DNA from: a virus
Virus record (IMG/VR): IMGVR_UViG_3300028115_000009
Coordinates: 23,573 to 87,572 of that record
Reading direction: 5' to 3' (one strand)
DNA: 64,000 nt
Shown here: in pieces, positions 30,001-41,200 of the stretch
Numbering within the stretch: the stretch's first letter is position 1
Layout of the letters: each line of letters begins with the position of its first letter
Made by a program: the position numbers and the translations under genes
Notes under the pieces: model-generated
Told to the model about the DNA's origin: nothing
Database searches by the model: none
Seen by the model: only the letters and a program-made list of their open reading frames with translations

Positions 30001-33000
30001 GCTTGCAACTGTTAATACATTTGTAGTAACTGTAGTGTTAGTAACTGTTAAGTTTTCAAAGCTGTCTTTATAAACTTTAGCAACTTTAAGACCGTTGTTA
30101 TATGTTAAAATGTTACCATATTGTCCTACGCCAGTACCTGCTGTAATCTGAATGCGCATACCGTTGTATGCCCCAAGCAATGCTGTATCAGTAGCAGCAA
30201 TAGTAGCACTAATTAAGTCACCGCCCTGTGCAACGTTTTTAGCAGTTACATAATCTGCACCACCTGTCTCGTTACCGTCATCTAAGTCAATTAAGCGTGT
30301 TTCAAATATTGCACCGTCACGTGTTTCATCAGCAATAGTTGTTGCGTTAAAGCCTGATCCACTAATTGCATATTGTGCGTTAGTGTAATCGCGACCAGCG
30401 TTATCAAATTCGAAGCGGAATACTTGTTGATCACCATCAGTAATAACTTCTGATATGTATGCTTCTTGTGACAAGTTATCAACTTCACAGTACAATGGAA
30501 CTTCACCGGTATCTGTGCCTTCAGCAATCGTACCATATGTACCATATGAACTGTTACCGTTTGTAGCACGAATACGTCCACCTAAGTCGGCTAAGTATCC
30601 TGAATAGTTGTAGTATGCGAACACAGACACAAGTTCTGTTAGTGAGTTATTACCGCTACACCATACACCGATACCATCTGATAGTACTTGTGTAAAGTCG
30701 TTGCTAACTGTTGATCTGTTGCCGCCAGCGTGTAATGCACCATCAATCTTGTTACCAACACAACCAACACCAAAGTTAGTTACGTTCTGAATGTATGGAG
30801 ATTTATTAGTAATCCATGCTTCTGTATCCCATGGACCAAATCCTGGATCAAGCGATACATATGCACCTGCTGTTGGACGTCTTGTACCAAACTCATTAAG
30901 TTCAGTTAAGTTTCCTCTTAGACCGCTTAGTGTCATATTACGAACACCAGTTGAGTTACGTACATAGAACATGTCTGAGCGCTCTGAACCTTCTACTGCA
31001 TTCAAGTACAATATTGCAGCTCTTAATGCATGGTGGTTTCCTGGATACTGTAGATCATGTGCTACAGCTTCAACATAACGAATCATGTCTCTACGGCATG
31101 CAACAGGATCAAACGAGTATGTAACTGTAGCTTCTGTTACTCCGCCTGTTACAATAGTTACTTCTGTGCCACCAATAGTTGTGCTTACAGTGAATTGCTC
31201 AGGTGCTAATATCGCCTTTACATAATAAGTAATGCCCGGAGTCAATTCATCAATTGTATCACTAAACACTACAGGATCATTAACTGCTAAATTATGTGCC
31301 GTTGATGTTTGAACTGCGTTATTACCATTTGACACTGCTGTAACTGTATTACTAAATGTTTGTGTTACCCAAGCAGTTGCTTCATTTGCTAAGAAATTTT
31401 TGTTAGCTTTAAGAATTTCAACACCTTTTGCAACTTCAACGTTGTTGTAGTAGGCAATAGTGCCAGTAGTTTCCGGAGTTTCATTAACACCTTTGTCAAG
31501 CATATTAATGATAATATCCATTAAGCTATTTGCTCGTTTTACTGCTGTTGGAGAAGCGGTAATATATGATGCTATTTTATTTTTAAGTTCTCTGTATGAT
31601 TGTACAGTTGCAGTTTTCTGAGCACCTAGTACTAGATCTGCTTGCGCACCGCGATAATATGCACTTGCTGCTGCAATTGTGCGATAGTTACTATCGACCA
31701 TCATATCGTAACCAATAGCATCAACAATGTAGCCAACGTCTCTTGCACACTTATCTTCGTCGTACACTAGTGTTGGATAATTATCTGCAATATATTGAGT
31801 AATAGCAGTTTTAATAATTTCCTTAGATCCTGATAAGTTGAGATTTTGTTGCTTAATGACAGCATTAACACTACTAATATCTGGATTACTTTTATTAACT
31901 ATTAGTGTTTCTGTACTAGTACTATCTGATAGTACATGTGTTGTACCATTAAATGTTTCTGATATTGTAAAAGTAGTAGTATTTGGAACACTCTTAATAT
32001 AATAAATTTGACCGCCTGTGACTGTATCAAATCCGCTCACTGATGATACTTCATCGCCTATTTTAAAGTTATGTTCTGCATCTGACGTTAATACATTAGA
32101 TGTTACGTCAACAATTGTAACTGTGTCAAATGCTGAAACACCGTCATTAATAAGTGCAATAGCATAATCCATTAGTGCTACGACTCTTAATGCTGAGTTA
32201 GCATCACCAATAATTTGTACATTTTCGTCTCTAAATACAGGTGTTACTTCAGTTTGAATTGCATAAGGACTTCCTACTTGGTTTATTGCTAAATCACTTG
32301 CTAAGAATTTAACCCATTCGTAGGCTGCGATTGTTGCAACTTTATCGTTTTCGTCAATTTGTAACGTTGTGCCTACGTAGTATGCCATTGCTGCTTCTTG
32401 AGTTGCAGAAGTTCCGCCGTATACTAAGTCGTAACGTAATGCATCGATTAATAGTCCTACGTCACGAATACATTTTTCTTGACTAAATTCTACTAATGGA
32501 TATTCAGCTGCAATAAATGCAAGAACTTCTGCTTGTATAAACTCTTTGTTATCCCAAATAGTTATAGCAGCCGCAGCATCATTTTCGTCAACTGTTGATA
32601 ACGCTTTAATTCTAAGTGTAGGTTTCTTACCGCCGTCAATGTATGCTGTAATGTCATTAATAATAAGTTCTGCATGTGCAGACGCTGTTGTTGCTGCTAT
32701 GTGTTTAACTTTTTGTTTCAAGAAGTTAACAGCACCTACTGATGCATCTAACTGGTTGTTTGTAACAATTGCAGTTGATGCAAGTATTCTGTAGTATGCC
32801 ATTCCTGCTTTAATTGAAGCAAAGTTTGAACCAGTTAACATGTCACGTATTACTGCATCAGTCATTAGACCGGTGTCTCTACGACAAGTTTCTTGATTGT
32901 ATTGTAGTTTCTGCCAGTTCTTCTCTACCCAGTAAACTGTATCTTCAATAATTTCATATCTACGTGAAACTAATGCATCATAAGATGTTTTAACTTCAAG

Positions 33001-36000
33001 GCCAGCCCAATCAGTTGCAATTTCAATAGTAGCATTTGGCTCACCGTTGTTAATCCAATCTAATACATCGTCAACACGATCTTCAGCAAATTCAATAGAT
33101 GCTGCATTACCAGCAGTTCCACTAACATCTTGTGTTAAAGTATTGCCAGGTGACTTAGTCCATGAACCTGTGTCTTCTGCAATAACCCAACCAATAACAT
33201 CGCGCATTCTATCGTATGCACCTAGTGTTGCTGGAAGTTCGTTGGCACCAATTGTTAATACAAAGTTTGAGTAGTATGCACTACCTGCAATTAACGACTG
33301 TGTGTTACCACCGTATGTTAGATCGTAGCGGATAGCATCAATAATGTAACCAACATCGCGGATACACTTATCTTGTGCGTCTGCGCCTAGTGTAGCCCAG
33401 AATGTATCAAAACCGTTATTGCTATCTTCTAACCACTTGCGTACTTCTAATTGAATAAACGCACTGTTTACTGCTAATTGATCAGCTGCATTACCGTATG
33501 TAGTAGTAACACCAGTTGTGTTGCTAGTAGTTGCATATGCAGTATCTACTAGGTTAGCAGTGTTATAATTTGTCGGAGTCGGCAACACATAAGCCGGAAC
33601 AGCAGTTAATCCACTTTGAACAACTGTTTTAATTGTTTCTGCTTTTGATGCTACTGCAAGTGCTGCTGTTGTTGTACCAACTTCACTTGTTGAGCCTTCC
33701 GTAAGCTGTGTAAGTGCTTCATCAATAAAGCTAATAGTACTTAATGTTGCTGCTAATTGATTGTCAATGACATATTCCGTTGATGTAATACCTCTACGGT
33801 ATGCCATACCTGCTTTTGCACTACGGAAATCACTACCAAATAGTACGTCATATGCAATTGCGTCAACAATGTAGCCAACGTCTCTTGCACACTTAGCTTC
33901 ATCGTAAGTTAAGTCTGGATAGATAAAGTTAATGTAATCAATTGCACCCTGTTGTATAACAGAACGTCTAGCATCGATTACAGATTTTAGATCTACCAAT
34001 GCACTATCAACCCATGTTAGCGACGGACTAATTAATGCAGGTGTATCACCTGTATCAATTGTATTATAAATTTCGTTAATGCGATCTTGAGCAAATGCTG
34101 CTGCGCCTGCACTACCTGCTGTTCCAGTAATGTCTTGCGTTGCTGCGTTGCTTGATGACTTTGTCCAACCAGCAGTGTTACCGATAGCAATGTTATCAAT
34201 GATGTCTGCTAAACGTGCTTGTACAGCTAGTGCAGCAGTCTTTTGATCGCTTGGTTCTTGGAATACTCCATCAACATAGTAAGCTCTAGCAGCAACAATA
34301 GTTTCTAAGTTACCACGATATGTTAAGTCATACTCAAGTGCATCTAGAATGTATTCCATGTCACGTAAGCATGATGCTTTCTGATCTGAATCTAAGCTAA
34401 TCCATAATGCATTGTAGTTGTCAGTCATGTATGCTTCAACTTCTGCAACTAGGAAATCTTTGTTTAATTTAATTAAACGTCTTGCATTAAAGAATCCAGT
34501 ATCATATCCTGTTGGATCAGGAATTACAAAACTTGTCGGTATTGAACCAGATCCATTTTCTAAGATATCAGCGATAAGTGCAGTACTTTCAGCTACTTTA
34601 GTAGTACCTGTAGTAATAGCTTTGATTTGCTCTCTAACATAATCAATAGAACCGATAGTAGGTTCTAGCTGGCTGTCAAGAACTATTCCTGTAGAAGCAA
34701 TGCCTCTACGATATGCCATACCTGCTTTGAGTGAACGGAAGTCACTACCGAACATAATGTCGTAACGTAGTGCGTCAATAATATATCCTAAATCACGTGA
34801 ACACTTAGCTTCATCGTATGTTAAGTCTGGATAATTTTCATTAATCCAACTAATTGCGCCTGCTTGAATTGTTGCTTTTGCAGCTACGATTGCTGTATTA
34901 ACTGTAGTCAATGTAGTAGGCACCCATGTAATGTCAGCAGCAACTTCAGAAGCAAGTGTACCGTCTGTATCAATGGTGTCATAAACTTCTTGTACTAATG
35001 CTTCTGCTTTCGATGCTGCGCCTGCGCTGCCTGCATCATTATCTTTATTTTGTAATTCGCCATTATCTGGACTTAATACAACATCAGTTTCAAGAATAAC
35101 TTCGCCTACAATAGTTTTCAAACGTGCATAAGCAGCAAGTGTTTCGTCTTTTTCGCCAGCGCCGTAAACAGGACTACCTTCTACAAAATAAGCTCTTGCA
35201 GCTACAGTAGTTTCTAAATTTCCGCCGTATGTTAAATCGTAAATGATTGCATCAATAATGTAACCAGTATCTCTAGCACATGCTACTGCATCGTAAGTAA
35301 ATGCCGATGTAAATGGTGCAGTTTCATTTAATACTTGATCTGCAATCCAAGCTGTAATTTCTGCTTGTAAAAATGCCTTGTTAGCTGTTAACTGTGTTAC
35401 TGCATTTGCGTAGCCACTGTCACTGGCATTACCAGTTCCGCTTGTCGGTGTAGGATTAGATACTTCGTAAGCATTTGCAACAGATATACCATTTTCAAGA
35501 ATATCTGATATTAATTCAATGCCAGTGTTTAGTCTGTTAGTTGAAGTTGTTGTACCGCCATAACCGTTAATATACGCTTGAGAAGCAGTGTTTCCTGATG
35601 TTGGAGCAATTGCAATATTTTGCATTAGATCAGGAATTAAATCTTTAATTCTGTTCAAAGCACTTGTAGTTTTAGATTTATCATTAACAAGTAACGGAAC
35701 TGCCGGAGCAGGCTGTATTACAGAAGTACGTAATTCGTCACCAACGATTGCAGTGTATTCTGGTACAATAATTGGAAGTATTTCATTGTAAGTACCAGTT
35801 TTAATAAACACTGTTGTATTTGGATTTGTTACAGTAGGTATAGCTGTTGCAGAACCTGCACTAATACCAGTTGTAATAATATCAATAAGATTAGCTGCTT
35901 TAGAAATTCCAGTTGCTTCAGCTTCTAATGTAAAGTCGATGATTTGTACAGATCTATCTTCAAGTGCAACACCGTTTAAAGATTGGTAGCTAAGTGGTTG

Positions 36001-38217
36001 CTCATTTGACAGTACTGATGCTACTATACTTTTTAGATATGTGTATGCTTGTACTGTTTGCAGTGCTTGAGATCCGAAAGTACCATTAATATATTCGTTA
36101 CCTGCAGGAGTGAAATACGACTTAGCTGCTGTTACAGTTTTTAATGTGCCGCCTCTTGAAATATCATAAATTAAAGCGTCAACTATGTAACCTGTATCTC
36201 TCTCACATTTAACTGTGTCATATGCAAGATTACCTTGCATAGTTCCAGTTCCGTTTGTTAACACACGAGGAATACCGCTGTTCTGAACGTCACTGATTCT
36301 AAACTCAGTGTCAGACACAGCAGATTCAACATAATAGATTGTTCCTGCTGTAACGCCGCCCAAAGTGCCATTGAATACAATCGGCATTCCTGGATCTAAG
36401 TTAGCAGTTGATGTTGTTGTAAAGACCTGTGTTCCAGATGTAGCTGCGGTAATGTTAACTCTGTAATTGTAACTAATCCAGTTAGTTACTTCCTTCATTA
36501 AGAATTCTTTGTTATTTTGTAAAATATGCTTTGCTTGCGGATTTAAATATCCGTCACGTACTTGCTCTAGTGCATAACGTACACTTGCCCAAGGTTTGTC
36601 AACTGTTAAGCCTGAAGCTGGTGCAGGTTCATTAGCACCTAATGGTCCAACATAAACAACGTTGTCGATTAGACCGTAGTTTGCCCAAGCTGGGAAGCCA
36701 TCAGTTGCACGTAGAATCTGTCCATCGACACCAATTGGCAATCTTGTAGGACCGTTCTCACCGTAGTAAACTAAGTCGCCTTCTGTAGTTAATGATAGTG
36801 CTTCTGAACCTAATGTTAGTAGGTTCCAGTAGTCTGCTGTTAAATCATTGTCTGGACGATTTCCTGTTGCTGCTGTATGCTTTGTTACAGCAATAAAACT
36901 ACTTGCTCCGTATATTACAACATCGCCTACATGATAGTCAGTACCAGTTTTCCAAGTAGACGAATAACCTGTCCAAGAAACACTAGTAACTGTACCGCCG
37001 CTTACACCAGTAACAGTAACTTCTGCATCGTTTGCTGGACTTGTGCCGCCAATTGACGAGCCAAGTAGTTTAATAACATCGTTTGTAGCATAGCCAGTTC
37101 CTGCAAATCCTGTTGACACCGTAATAGTGTAAACTGATTTTGATTTAACAACGTCAAACCTAGCACCAGAACCTGAACCTACAACGTTACTACCTTGTAC
37201 TTGTAAGAATGTTTCTGTGCTATATGTCCAATTAATACCGCTGTTTAATCTGCTCCAGTATGTAGCATCTGGTGGCTCATTACCTGTATTGTCAGTAAGT
37301 GCAACATAAGTTGATCCGCCTAAGCGAACTACGTCGCCTACTTTGTAACTAGATAAGACGGTCCAATCACCTTGGAAACTAAATCCAGTTGTAAATACAT
37401 CCCAATCATCTGGATTAGAAGTAGGTTGACTGTTTGTGTTATTTGTTTTAGCAACATAAACATAACCACCATAAGTAACAGTGTCACCTATTTGATAGTT
37501 AGATATATTGTTCCATGAATCTTCGAACTGGAATCCTTCAACAAATGCTTCCCAATTTGATTCATCTGCTTCAAAGTTAGATGATGTATGTGCAGTAGTA
37601 GCAATCCAAATGTTACCACCGTACTTGATAAGATCGTTAATGCGGTATCTAGTAGCAGTTACCCATTCACCTGTGTAAACAATACCGTCGCTAAATAATG
37701 TCCAGTTGGCTTGGTCATTTTCTAAACCTAAGATTGATGTTGCAGCTGATACGTGAGCAGTGTTACATACATAAACATAGCCGCCGTAACGAACTAAGTC
37801 GCTAAGTTTATATCTTGTTGAAGTTGCCCAATCACCTTTAAAGTCGAATGATGTAGCAAATTCTGTCCAGTCAGCTAAGTTTTCTTCTAGGCCTAAAAAT
37901 GTAGGAGAATCAAAAGTTGCAGATACGTGTCCATTTTCACAAATATAAACGTTTGCACCGTACTTGACAACGTCACCTGGAGCATATTCTACTTCTGGCT
38001 CCCAATCACCTTGCCAGCTTGTTCCGTCGGAAACAATTTCCCATTTTGGAATTACATCAGTGAAATCTGTGTTGAATTCCGTAGAAGAAGTATGGTTTTT
38101 AACACATATATACGATTTACCGCCGAAACTAATAACATCGTCTGCAACATATGTTGTACTAGCAACCCAGTCACCTTGCCATACAAATCTAATTCTACCT
38201 AGTTTAAATTCTGCCAT
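27049..38217 (-). CDS. Giant tail fibre / baseplate-associated protein (3722 aa)
   Basis: The largest gene in the window. N-terminus (about residues 1-480): seven or so copies of a W.G.W......Y..GD(V/L)(V/I).(Y/F)GG..Y(V/I)(C/A)...H(T/V)S module like chitin-binding CBM5/12. A beta-solenoid follows, with a right-handed helix/pectate-lyase-like rung series (about 780-840 and 2410-2600). Between these rungs, and once before them, are ten copies of an alpha-helical C.RD.GYI.DA..YD module. The C-terminal third has Asp-box repeats (SYDKGATW near 28565-28610) and Gly-rich rungs. It ends with STDQDGNF.VG..F.V.Q.TG, VPTQ(R/K)AIK.YI, shared with the next protein. A GGAG site and late box precede it. 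Role in host binding is inferred. Confidence 0.75.
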   Translation of the reverse strand: MAEFKLGRIRFVWQGDWVASTTYVADDVISFGGKSYICVKNHTSSTEFNTDFTDVIPKWEIVSDGTSWQGDWEPEVEYAPGDVVKYGANVYICENGHVSATFDSPTFLGLEENLADWTEFATSFDFKGDWATSTRYKLSDLVRYGGYVYVCNTAHVSAATSILGLENDQANWTLFSDGIVYTGEWVTATRYRINDLIKYGGNIWIATTAHTSSNFEADESNWEAFVEGFQFEDSWNNISNYQIGDTVTYGGYVYVAKTNNTNSQPTSNPDDWDVFTTGFSFQGDWTVLSSYKVGDVVRLGGSTYVALTDNTGNEPPDATYWSRLNSGINWTYSTETFLQVQGSNVVGSGSGARFDVVKSKSVYTITVSTGFAGTGYATNDVIKLLGSSIGGTSPANDAEVTVTGVSGGTVTSVSWTGYSSTWKTGTDYHVGDVVIYGASSFIAVTKHTAATGNRPDNDLTADYWNLLTLGSEALSLTTEGDLVYYGENGPTRLPIGVDGQILRATDGFPAWANYGLIDNVVYVGPLGANEPAPASGLTVDKPWASVRYALEQVRDGYLNPQAKHILQNNKEFLMKEVTNWISYNYRVNITAATSGTQVFTTTSTANLDPGMPIVFNGTLGGVTAGTIYYVESAVSDTEFRISDVQNSGIPRVLTNGTGTMQGNLAYDTVKCERDTGYIVDALIYDISRGGTLKTVTAAKSYFTPAGNEYINGTFGSQALQTVQAYTYLKSIVASVLSNEQPLSYQSLNGVALEDRSVQIIDFTLEAEATGISKAANLIDIITTGISAGSATAIPTVTNPNTTVFIKTGTYNEILPIIVPEYTAIVGDELRTSVIQPAPAVPLLVNDKSKTTSALNRIKDLIPDLMQNIAIAPTSGNTASQAYINGYGGTTTSTNRLNTGIELISDILENGISVANAYEVSNPTPTSGTGNASDSGYANAVTQLTANKAFLQAEITAWIADQVLNETAPFTSAFTYDAVACARDTGYIIDAIIYDLTYGGNLETTVAARAYFVEGSPVYGAGEKDETLAAYARLKTIVGEVILETDVVLSPDNGELQNKDNDAGSAGAASKAEALVQEVYDTIDTDGTLASEVAADITWVPTTLTTVNTAIVAAKATIQAGAISWINENYPDLTYDEAKCSRDLGYIIDALRYDIMFGSDFRSLKAGMAYRRGIASTGIVLDSQLEPTIGSIDYVREQIKAITTGTTKVAESTALIADILENGSGSIPTSFVIPDPTGYDTGFFNARRLIKLNKDFLVAEVEAYMTDNYNALWISLDSDQKASCLRDMEYILDALEYDLTYRGNLETIVAARAYYVDGVFQEPSDQKTAALAVQARLADIIDNIAIGNTAGWTKSSSNAATQDITGTAGSAGAAAFAQDRINEIYNTIDTGDTPALISPSLTWVDSALVDLKSVIDARRSVIQQGAIDYINFIYPDLTYDEAKCARDVGYIVDAIAYDVLFGSDFRSAKAGMAYRRGITSTEYVIDNQLAATLSTISFIDEALTQLTEGSTSEVGTTTAALAVASKAETIKTVVQSGLTAVPAYVLPTPTNYNTANLVDTAYATTSNTTGVTTTYGNAADQLAVNSAFIQLEVRKWLEDSNNGFDTFWATLGADAQDKCIRDVGYIIDAIRYDLTYGGNTQSLIAGSAYYSNFVLTIGANELPATLGAYDRMRDVIGWVIAEDTGSWTKSPGNTLTQDVSGTAGNAASIEFAEDRVDDVLDWINNGEPNATIEIATDWAGLEVKTSYDALVSRRYEIIEDTVYWVEKNWQKLQYNQETCRRDTGLMTDAVIRDMLTGSNFASIKAGMAYYRILASTAIVTNNQLDASVGAVNFLKQKVKHIAATTASAHAELIINDITAYIDGGKKPTLRIKALSTVDENDAAAAITIWDNKEFIQAEVLAFIAAEYPLVEFSQEKCIRDVGLLIDALRYDLVYGGTSATQEAAMAYYVGTTLQIDENDKVATIAAYEWVKFLASDLAINQVGSPYAIQTEVTPVFRDENVQIIGDANSALRVVALMDYAIALINDGVSAFDTVTIVDVTSNVLTSDAEHNFKIGDEVSSVSGFDTVTGGQIYYIKSVPNTTTFTISETFNGTTHVLSDSTSTETLIVNKSNPDISSVNAVIKQQNLNLSGSKEIIKTAITQYIADNYPTLVYDEDKCARDVGYIVDAIGYDMMVDSNYRTIAAASAYYRGAQADLVLGAQKTATVQSYRELKNKIASYITASPTAVKRANSLMDIIINMLDKGVNETPETTGTIAYYNNVEVAKGVEILKANKNFLANEATAWVTQTFSNTVTAVSNGNNAVQTSTAHNLAVNDPVVFSDTIDELTPGITYYVKAILAPEQFTVSTTIGGTEVTIVTGGVTEATVTYSFDPVACRRDMIRYVEAVAHDLQYPGNHHALRAAILYLNAVEGSERSDMFYVRNSTGVRNMTLSGLRGNLTELNEFGTRRPTAGAYVSLDPGFGPWDTEAWITNKSPYIQNVTNFGVGCVGNKIDGALHAGGNRSTVSNDFTQVLSDGIGVWCSGNNSLTELVSVFAYYNYSGYLADLGGRIRATNGNSSYGTYGTIAEGTDTGEVPLYCEVDNLSQEAYISEVITDGDQQVFRFEFDNAGRDYTNAQYAISGSGFNATTIADETRDGAIFETRLIDLDDGNETGGADYVTAKNVAQGGDLISATIAATDTALLGAYNGMRIQITAGTGVGQYGNILTYNNGLKVAKVYKDSFENLTVTNTTVTTNVLTVASTASLYVDMPIYLSDDIGGLTAANDYYVTAITSGTQFTVSDEEGGADVTLSTATGSVTLYAAGWDHVIPGTPIAAGLDLTSGYTIEPRIKFTGPGYVATATTTSGTESIRAASYADGHFVALQNGGTATYASADGKTWTSSGALSTSANWADVAFGGGTGATARVIIGGLGGSGAVLEAELGELNSIGLPGPTQIKQINVINGGKGFSSAPTITITPTSGGGGASAVCTVLNGVIQEVIMTSTGAGYGAVPTITAETDKVTEIIVDSFGNGYKTTPTVTISGGGASESATATAVMDNEGVASITIDTVGAGYTSVPTIEIIDASAKFVAIANGSTSNANITLANAKSDNTWSAGTALPNSNFTSVTYGDGVYVAVGGAGGSGSAATSTDGSAWVSRTNITLSAGTFSGVAYGAATYVAINTGGNKVAKSANGITWAEGGTLPSSNTWASVAYGNGRFVAIATGSREVAVSYDKGATWVASPAGLPTAGNWSKVKYGQGLFIAVAEGTAVCATSTDGITWNEQALGSSAAWNGLVFGNPNSKPIWAAFTNAANNVVNYVETGAKALGRLVETDGSIISTRMVEPGSGYPNGTVVSTTSANTITLDSTARLVQNQPITFTNVTDSGLVNETPYYINTIPSGTTITVSLIAGSGTPVAIETTTLTGATFKAGPIATITDPNSTIDAPVHARQGNGALANPSFTNRGSGYQTATVEVAGDGYSDLFQASTFIAVRGLFDLPIPGSNIVFASKTGTWYKLVAVSGILGSQGNYNATFQISPALTILDAPLDGTLVTTTNKYSQVRLTGHDFLYIGTGNQADTNYPYVDITTANQDVQQLSSGGGRVFFTSTDQDGNFNVGGLFGVQQSTGTATLDADAFNLAGLQSLQLNGIGLGIGSAVITQFSTDPFFTANSDNIVPTQRAIKSYITAQIGGGQSSLNVNTLTSGVVFIANDEITTTNGGQLNIKAKMNFTGGIDGAPVALGFFLAR
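31060..36212 (-). repeat. Ten helical-repeat modules inside the giant fibre gene
   Basis: Ten degenerate protein repeats of about 150-200 residues, each centred on (C/x)RD.(G/E)Y(I/L).(D)A..YD followed by A..AY(Y/F). Their centres lie near 36190, 35260, 34780, 34355, 33870, 33340, 32860, 32445, 31730 and 31080. The sequence is divergent at DNA level. The equivalent gene at 38266-46362 has just one. Repeats 2-10 interrupt the beta-solenoid. Confidence 0.75.
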
Positions 38218-38244
38218 TTTAGCTCCATCAATTCTTTACTATTG

Positions 38245-38254
38245 TTATTTATCC
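38245..38254 (-). promoter_or_regulatory. Late promoter for the 3722-residue fibre gene
   Basis: GGATAAATAA on the minus strand, 28 bases upstream of the start, followed by TGGAGC before the ATG. Confidence 0.6.
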
Positions 38255-38265
38255 AATTACATATA

Positions 38266-41200
38266 TCAGCGTGTTGGATCGACAAATGTCTTCATAAAAT
38301 ACGCCATTGCAAGGCCATCGCCTGCCCATGCCGCAGTTGGTCCAGAAACATTTGCCTTTGTCCCTATTTCAACTTGCCATCCTTCAGCACCTTCTGGAAC
38401 TGTTGATGTAATTTCATCAGGTCCGCCAACTTTAACTGTACCTGCTGTTAGCAAGCCAGTAAATGTATCTGAGCCACCTTGCGATAGTCGACTTGTTAAG
38501 TATGTTTTAATTGCCTTCTGTGTTGGTACAAGGTTATTTGAGTTTGCAACAAACGTACCGTCTGTTGAGAACGCTGTAATAACTACCGGTGATCCACCAA
38601 GAGCAACACCACCAATTTCAAGTTGATCAAGACCTTGTAGACCAAATTCATCTGCACTCAAAGTAACAATACCAGTTGCCTGTTCAACCGCAAACAAGTC
38701 ACCAACTCTAAAGTTACCATCTTGGTCTGTTGAACTGTAGAACACACGCCCGTTGTTAGTTTCTTGAACTTCGTCTTGTGGTTCTAAGTTAGTTGTAATC
38801 GGTAAGTTAGGATAATTAGATTGAATCTGGTTACCGAAACCAATGTTCAAGAAGTCATGATTGGTTAAACGTACTTGACTAAATCTTGAACGTATTGTTA
38901 ACGGATCATCGTGTGCAGGTGATAAATCTTGTGTTAAGCCCGGTGAAAGTTGAATTTCACATTCTAAGAATGGCACTTCTGTTCCACGTAATATCGTTGC
39001 TTTTGCTACCCTGTATACTTCGCCGTTACCTGTAAATTCTAAGTTATCTCCAGGTTGTGGCAATCTTGTTAAGTTTTTAACAACAATGCGTAGCCCAGTT
39101 TGGAATTCGTCAGCATAGCCTCCGCCATTAATACTAATAGATGTTGAAGTTGTATTGTAACCTTGTCCATAATTTACAAACGTAGGCGAGCTTAATACTC
39201 CGTTACCTACACGAACCTGGAATGCAGCATCTTGCGAATTGTTAGGATCAAATATATCTATAGTCGGAGAAGTAGTATATCCTGATCCTGCCTGGAACAT
39301 GTTTACACTTGTAATAGTACTATCAGTAATAGTTACCCTTGCTTGTGCTCTTGAACCAGTTGAGATTTTATGTGTAACTCCAAGATCAGATATTGCTAAG
39401 AACCATCCGTCTTTATTAATATTATCAAAAGTAAATCCTAATGCTCTATATGGAGATATTTCTCCATCAAGAATCTTCCAATTAAATCCATCTTCTGATT
39501 GGCAACAAATTCCGTCTTCGACATTTATTAATACAAATACACCATTGCCGTATTCAAAAATCGTTCCTTTAACAGCTAAGTTTGACTGGTACCAAGTAAT
39601 ACCATCGAAGCTGTAAACTGACGGTTTTTCATCTGAAGACACTGCAACGAATCTTCCGTTACCAAATTTAATTTGTGTCCAGTTACCTGCTGTAGAATCT
39701 AAAGAAGTATCAAGTGTAGATTCTGCCCAAGTGGCACCATTATCTATGCTATATTTTACAGCATGACTATCTCCTGATATAGCAACAAACGTGTTTCGTC
39801 CATAATCAATATCAATCCATTTATCATCGTCAATTGATTGATCAACTTCTGTCCAAGTACTGCCGTTGTTAGCCGAATATGCAGAAATTGAACTATCTGA
39901 AACTGCAACAAATCTTCCGTTACCATAAGTAATTGCAGTGTAGTTTCCTGTGCTTAAAGTTGGAAGTGACGACGATAACCAAGTTACACCATCTGAAACA
40001 GAGTATAGGACATCGCCAGTTTTAGAAATAAGTACCCAAGTATTATTGCCGTAACAAGCATCAACCCATCCGCCGTTATAATCTGGGTTAGGAATTAATG
40101 TTCCAAATCCGTCATCGATCTCTGGAGCATCATCAGCGCCTTTTGGAAGTATAATATCGATATCCCAATTCTCATAATCTGATGTACTTACTGCGTTAAA
40201 TCCGTTAATTGGAAATGCTATTGGATAAAATCCATTTGATGCAATTATACTGTATTCAGATATATTTATATGTGGAATATCGTTCATTGCTATTTGTGTA
40301 AAGGTCGGGGCACCATATTTAACTCTTGGCTCAATAGTGTATACTGAAGTAGAGTCAAACGTATTAACTAATAGTGTACCTGGGTTAATATGATCCCATC
40401 CTACAGCATTTAATTGCATTGAACCTGTTTCTGTATCAAGTGCTGTTACTGCGCCACCTTCAGTTGCACTAATAGTAAATTCTTTAATATTTGGTGCGCC
40501 TGTTGGGAATGACATTGAAGAAATACTGCTTAAAGATCCTGGTGCAGTTTGTAAAGTCAATGCAGTAATTGTTGCGCCTGCTGCCGGAGTTGTGTTCCAT
40601 CCGCCGCCTGTAATTGTAATAGTCTGTTCGCCTTCAATGTCATCTACAATAGTAAATGCAGCGGCACTTGAATCTTCACCGAGTGTAGCAAGTGCTTGTA
40701 TAAAATCAGTATCAGCTGCTAGATCAATATCAATAGTTATGTTATTACCTACAAAGACAGTTGTTCCAGTTGCCCAGTTGCCGGCGTCAGCATACGTATC
40801 AACTACTACTGTATCAAATTTTTCTTTTACATAATACGAAGTACCTGCTGTTATTCCTCCAAATACTTCAGTAAAGAATGAAGCTCCCATAATTGAGCCA
40901 CCATCGGCAGTAACTTGTTCTTTGTCGCCCAACGAAGTTCCTAACATTGTTCCTGAATCAGTTGTTAACGTCACTGTATCAGCGGTAGTACGTGCTATAA
41001 TTTCGCCTGCTGCTGTTAATAACGGAACAGCAGCGCCTGCTGGAGTTTCAGAGATTGTAAATGATGTAGCATCGTTAACAACCTGAATGTAGTAAACTTT
41101 ATCGTTTTCTAATCCGCCAAACACTGTTCCACTAAACACAATCGGTGATCCTGCGATGAATCCGGTAGTACTATCAACAGTAATCAAGTTCGAAGTTGCA

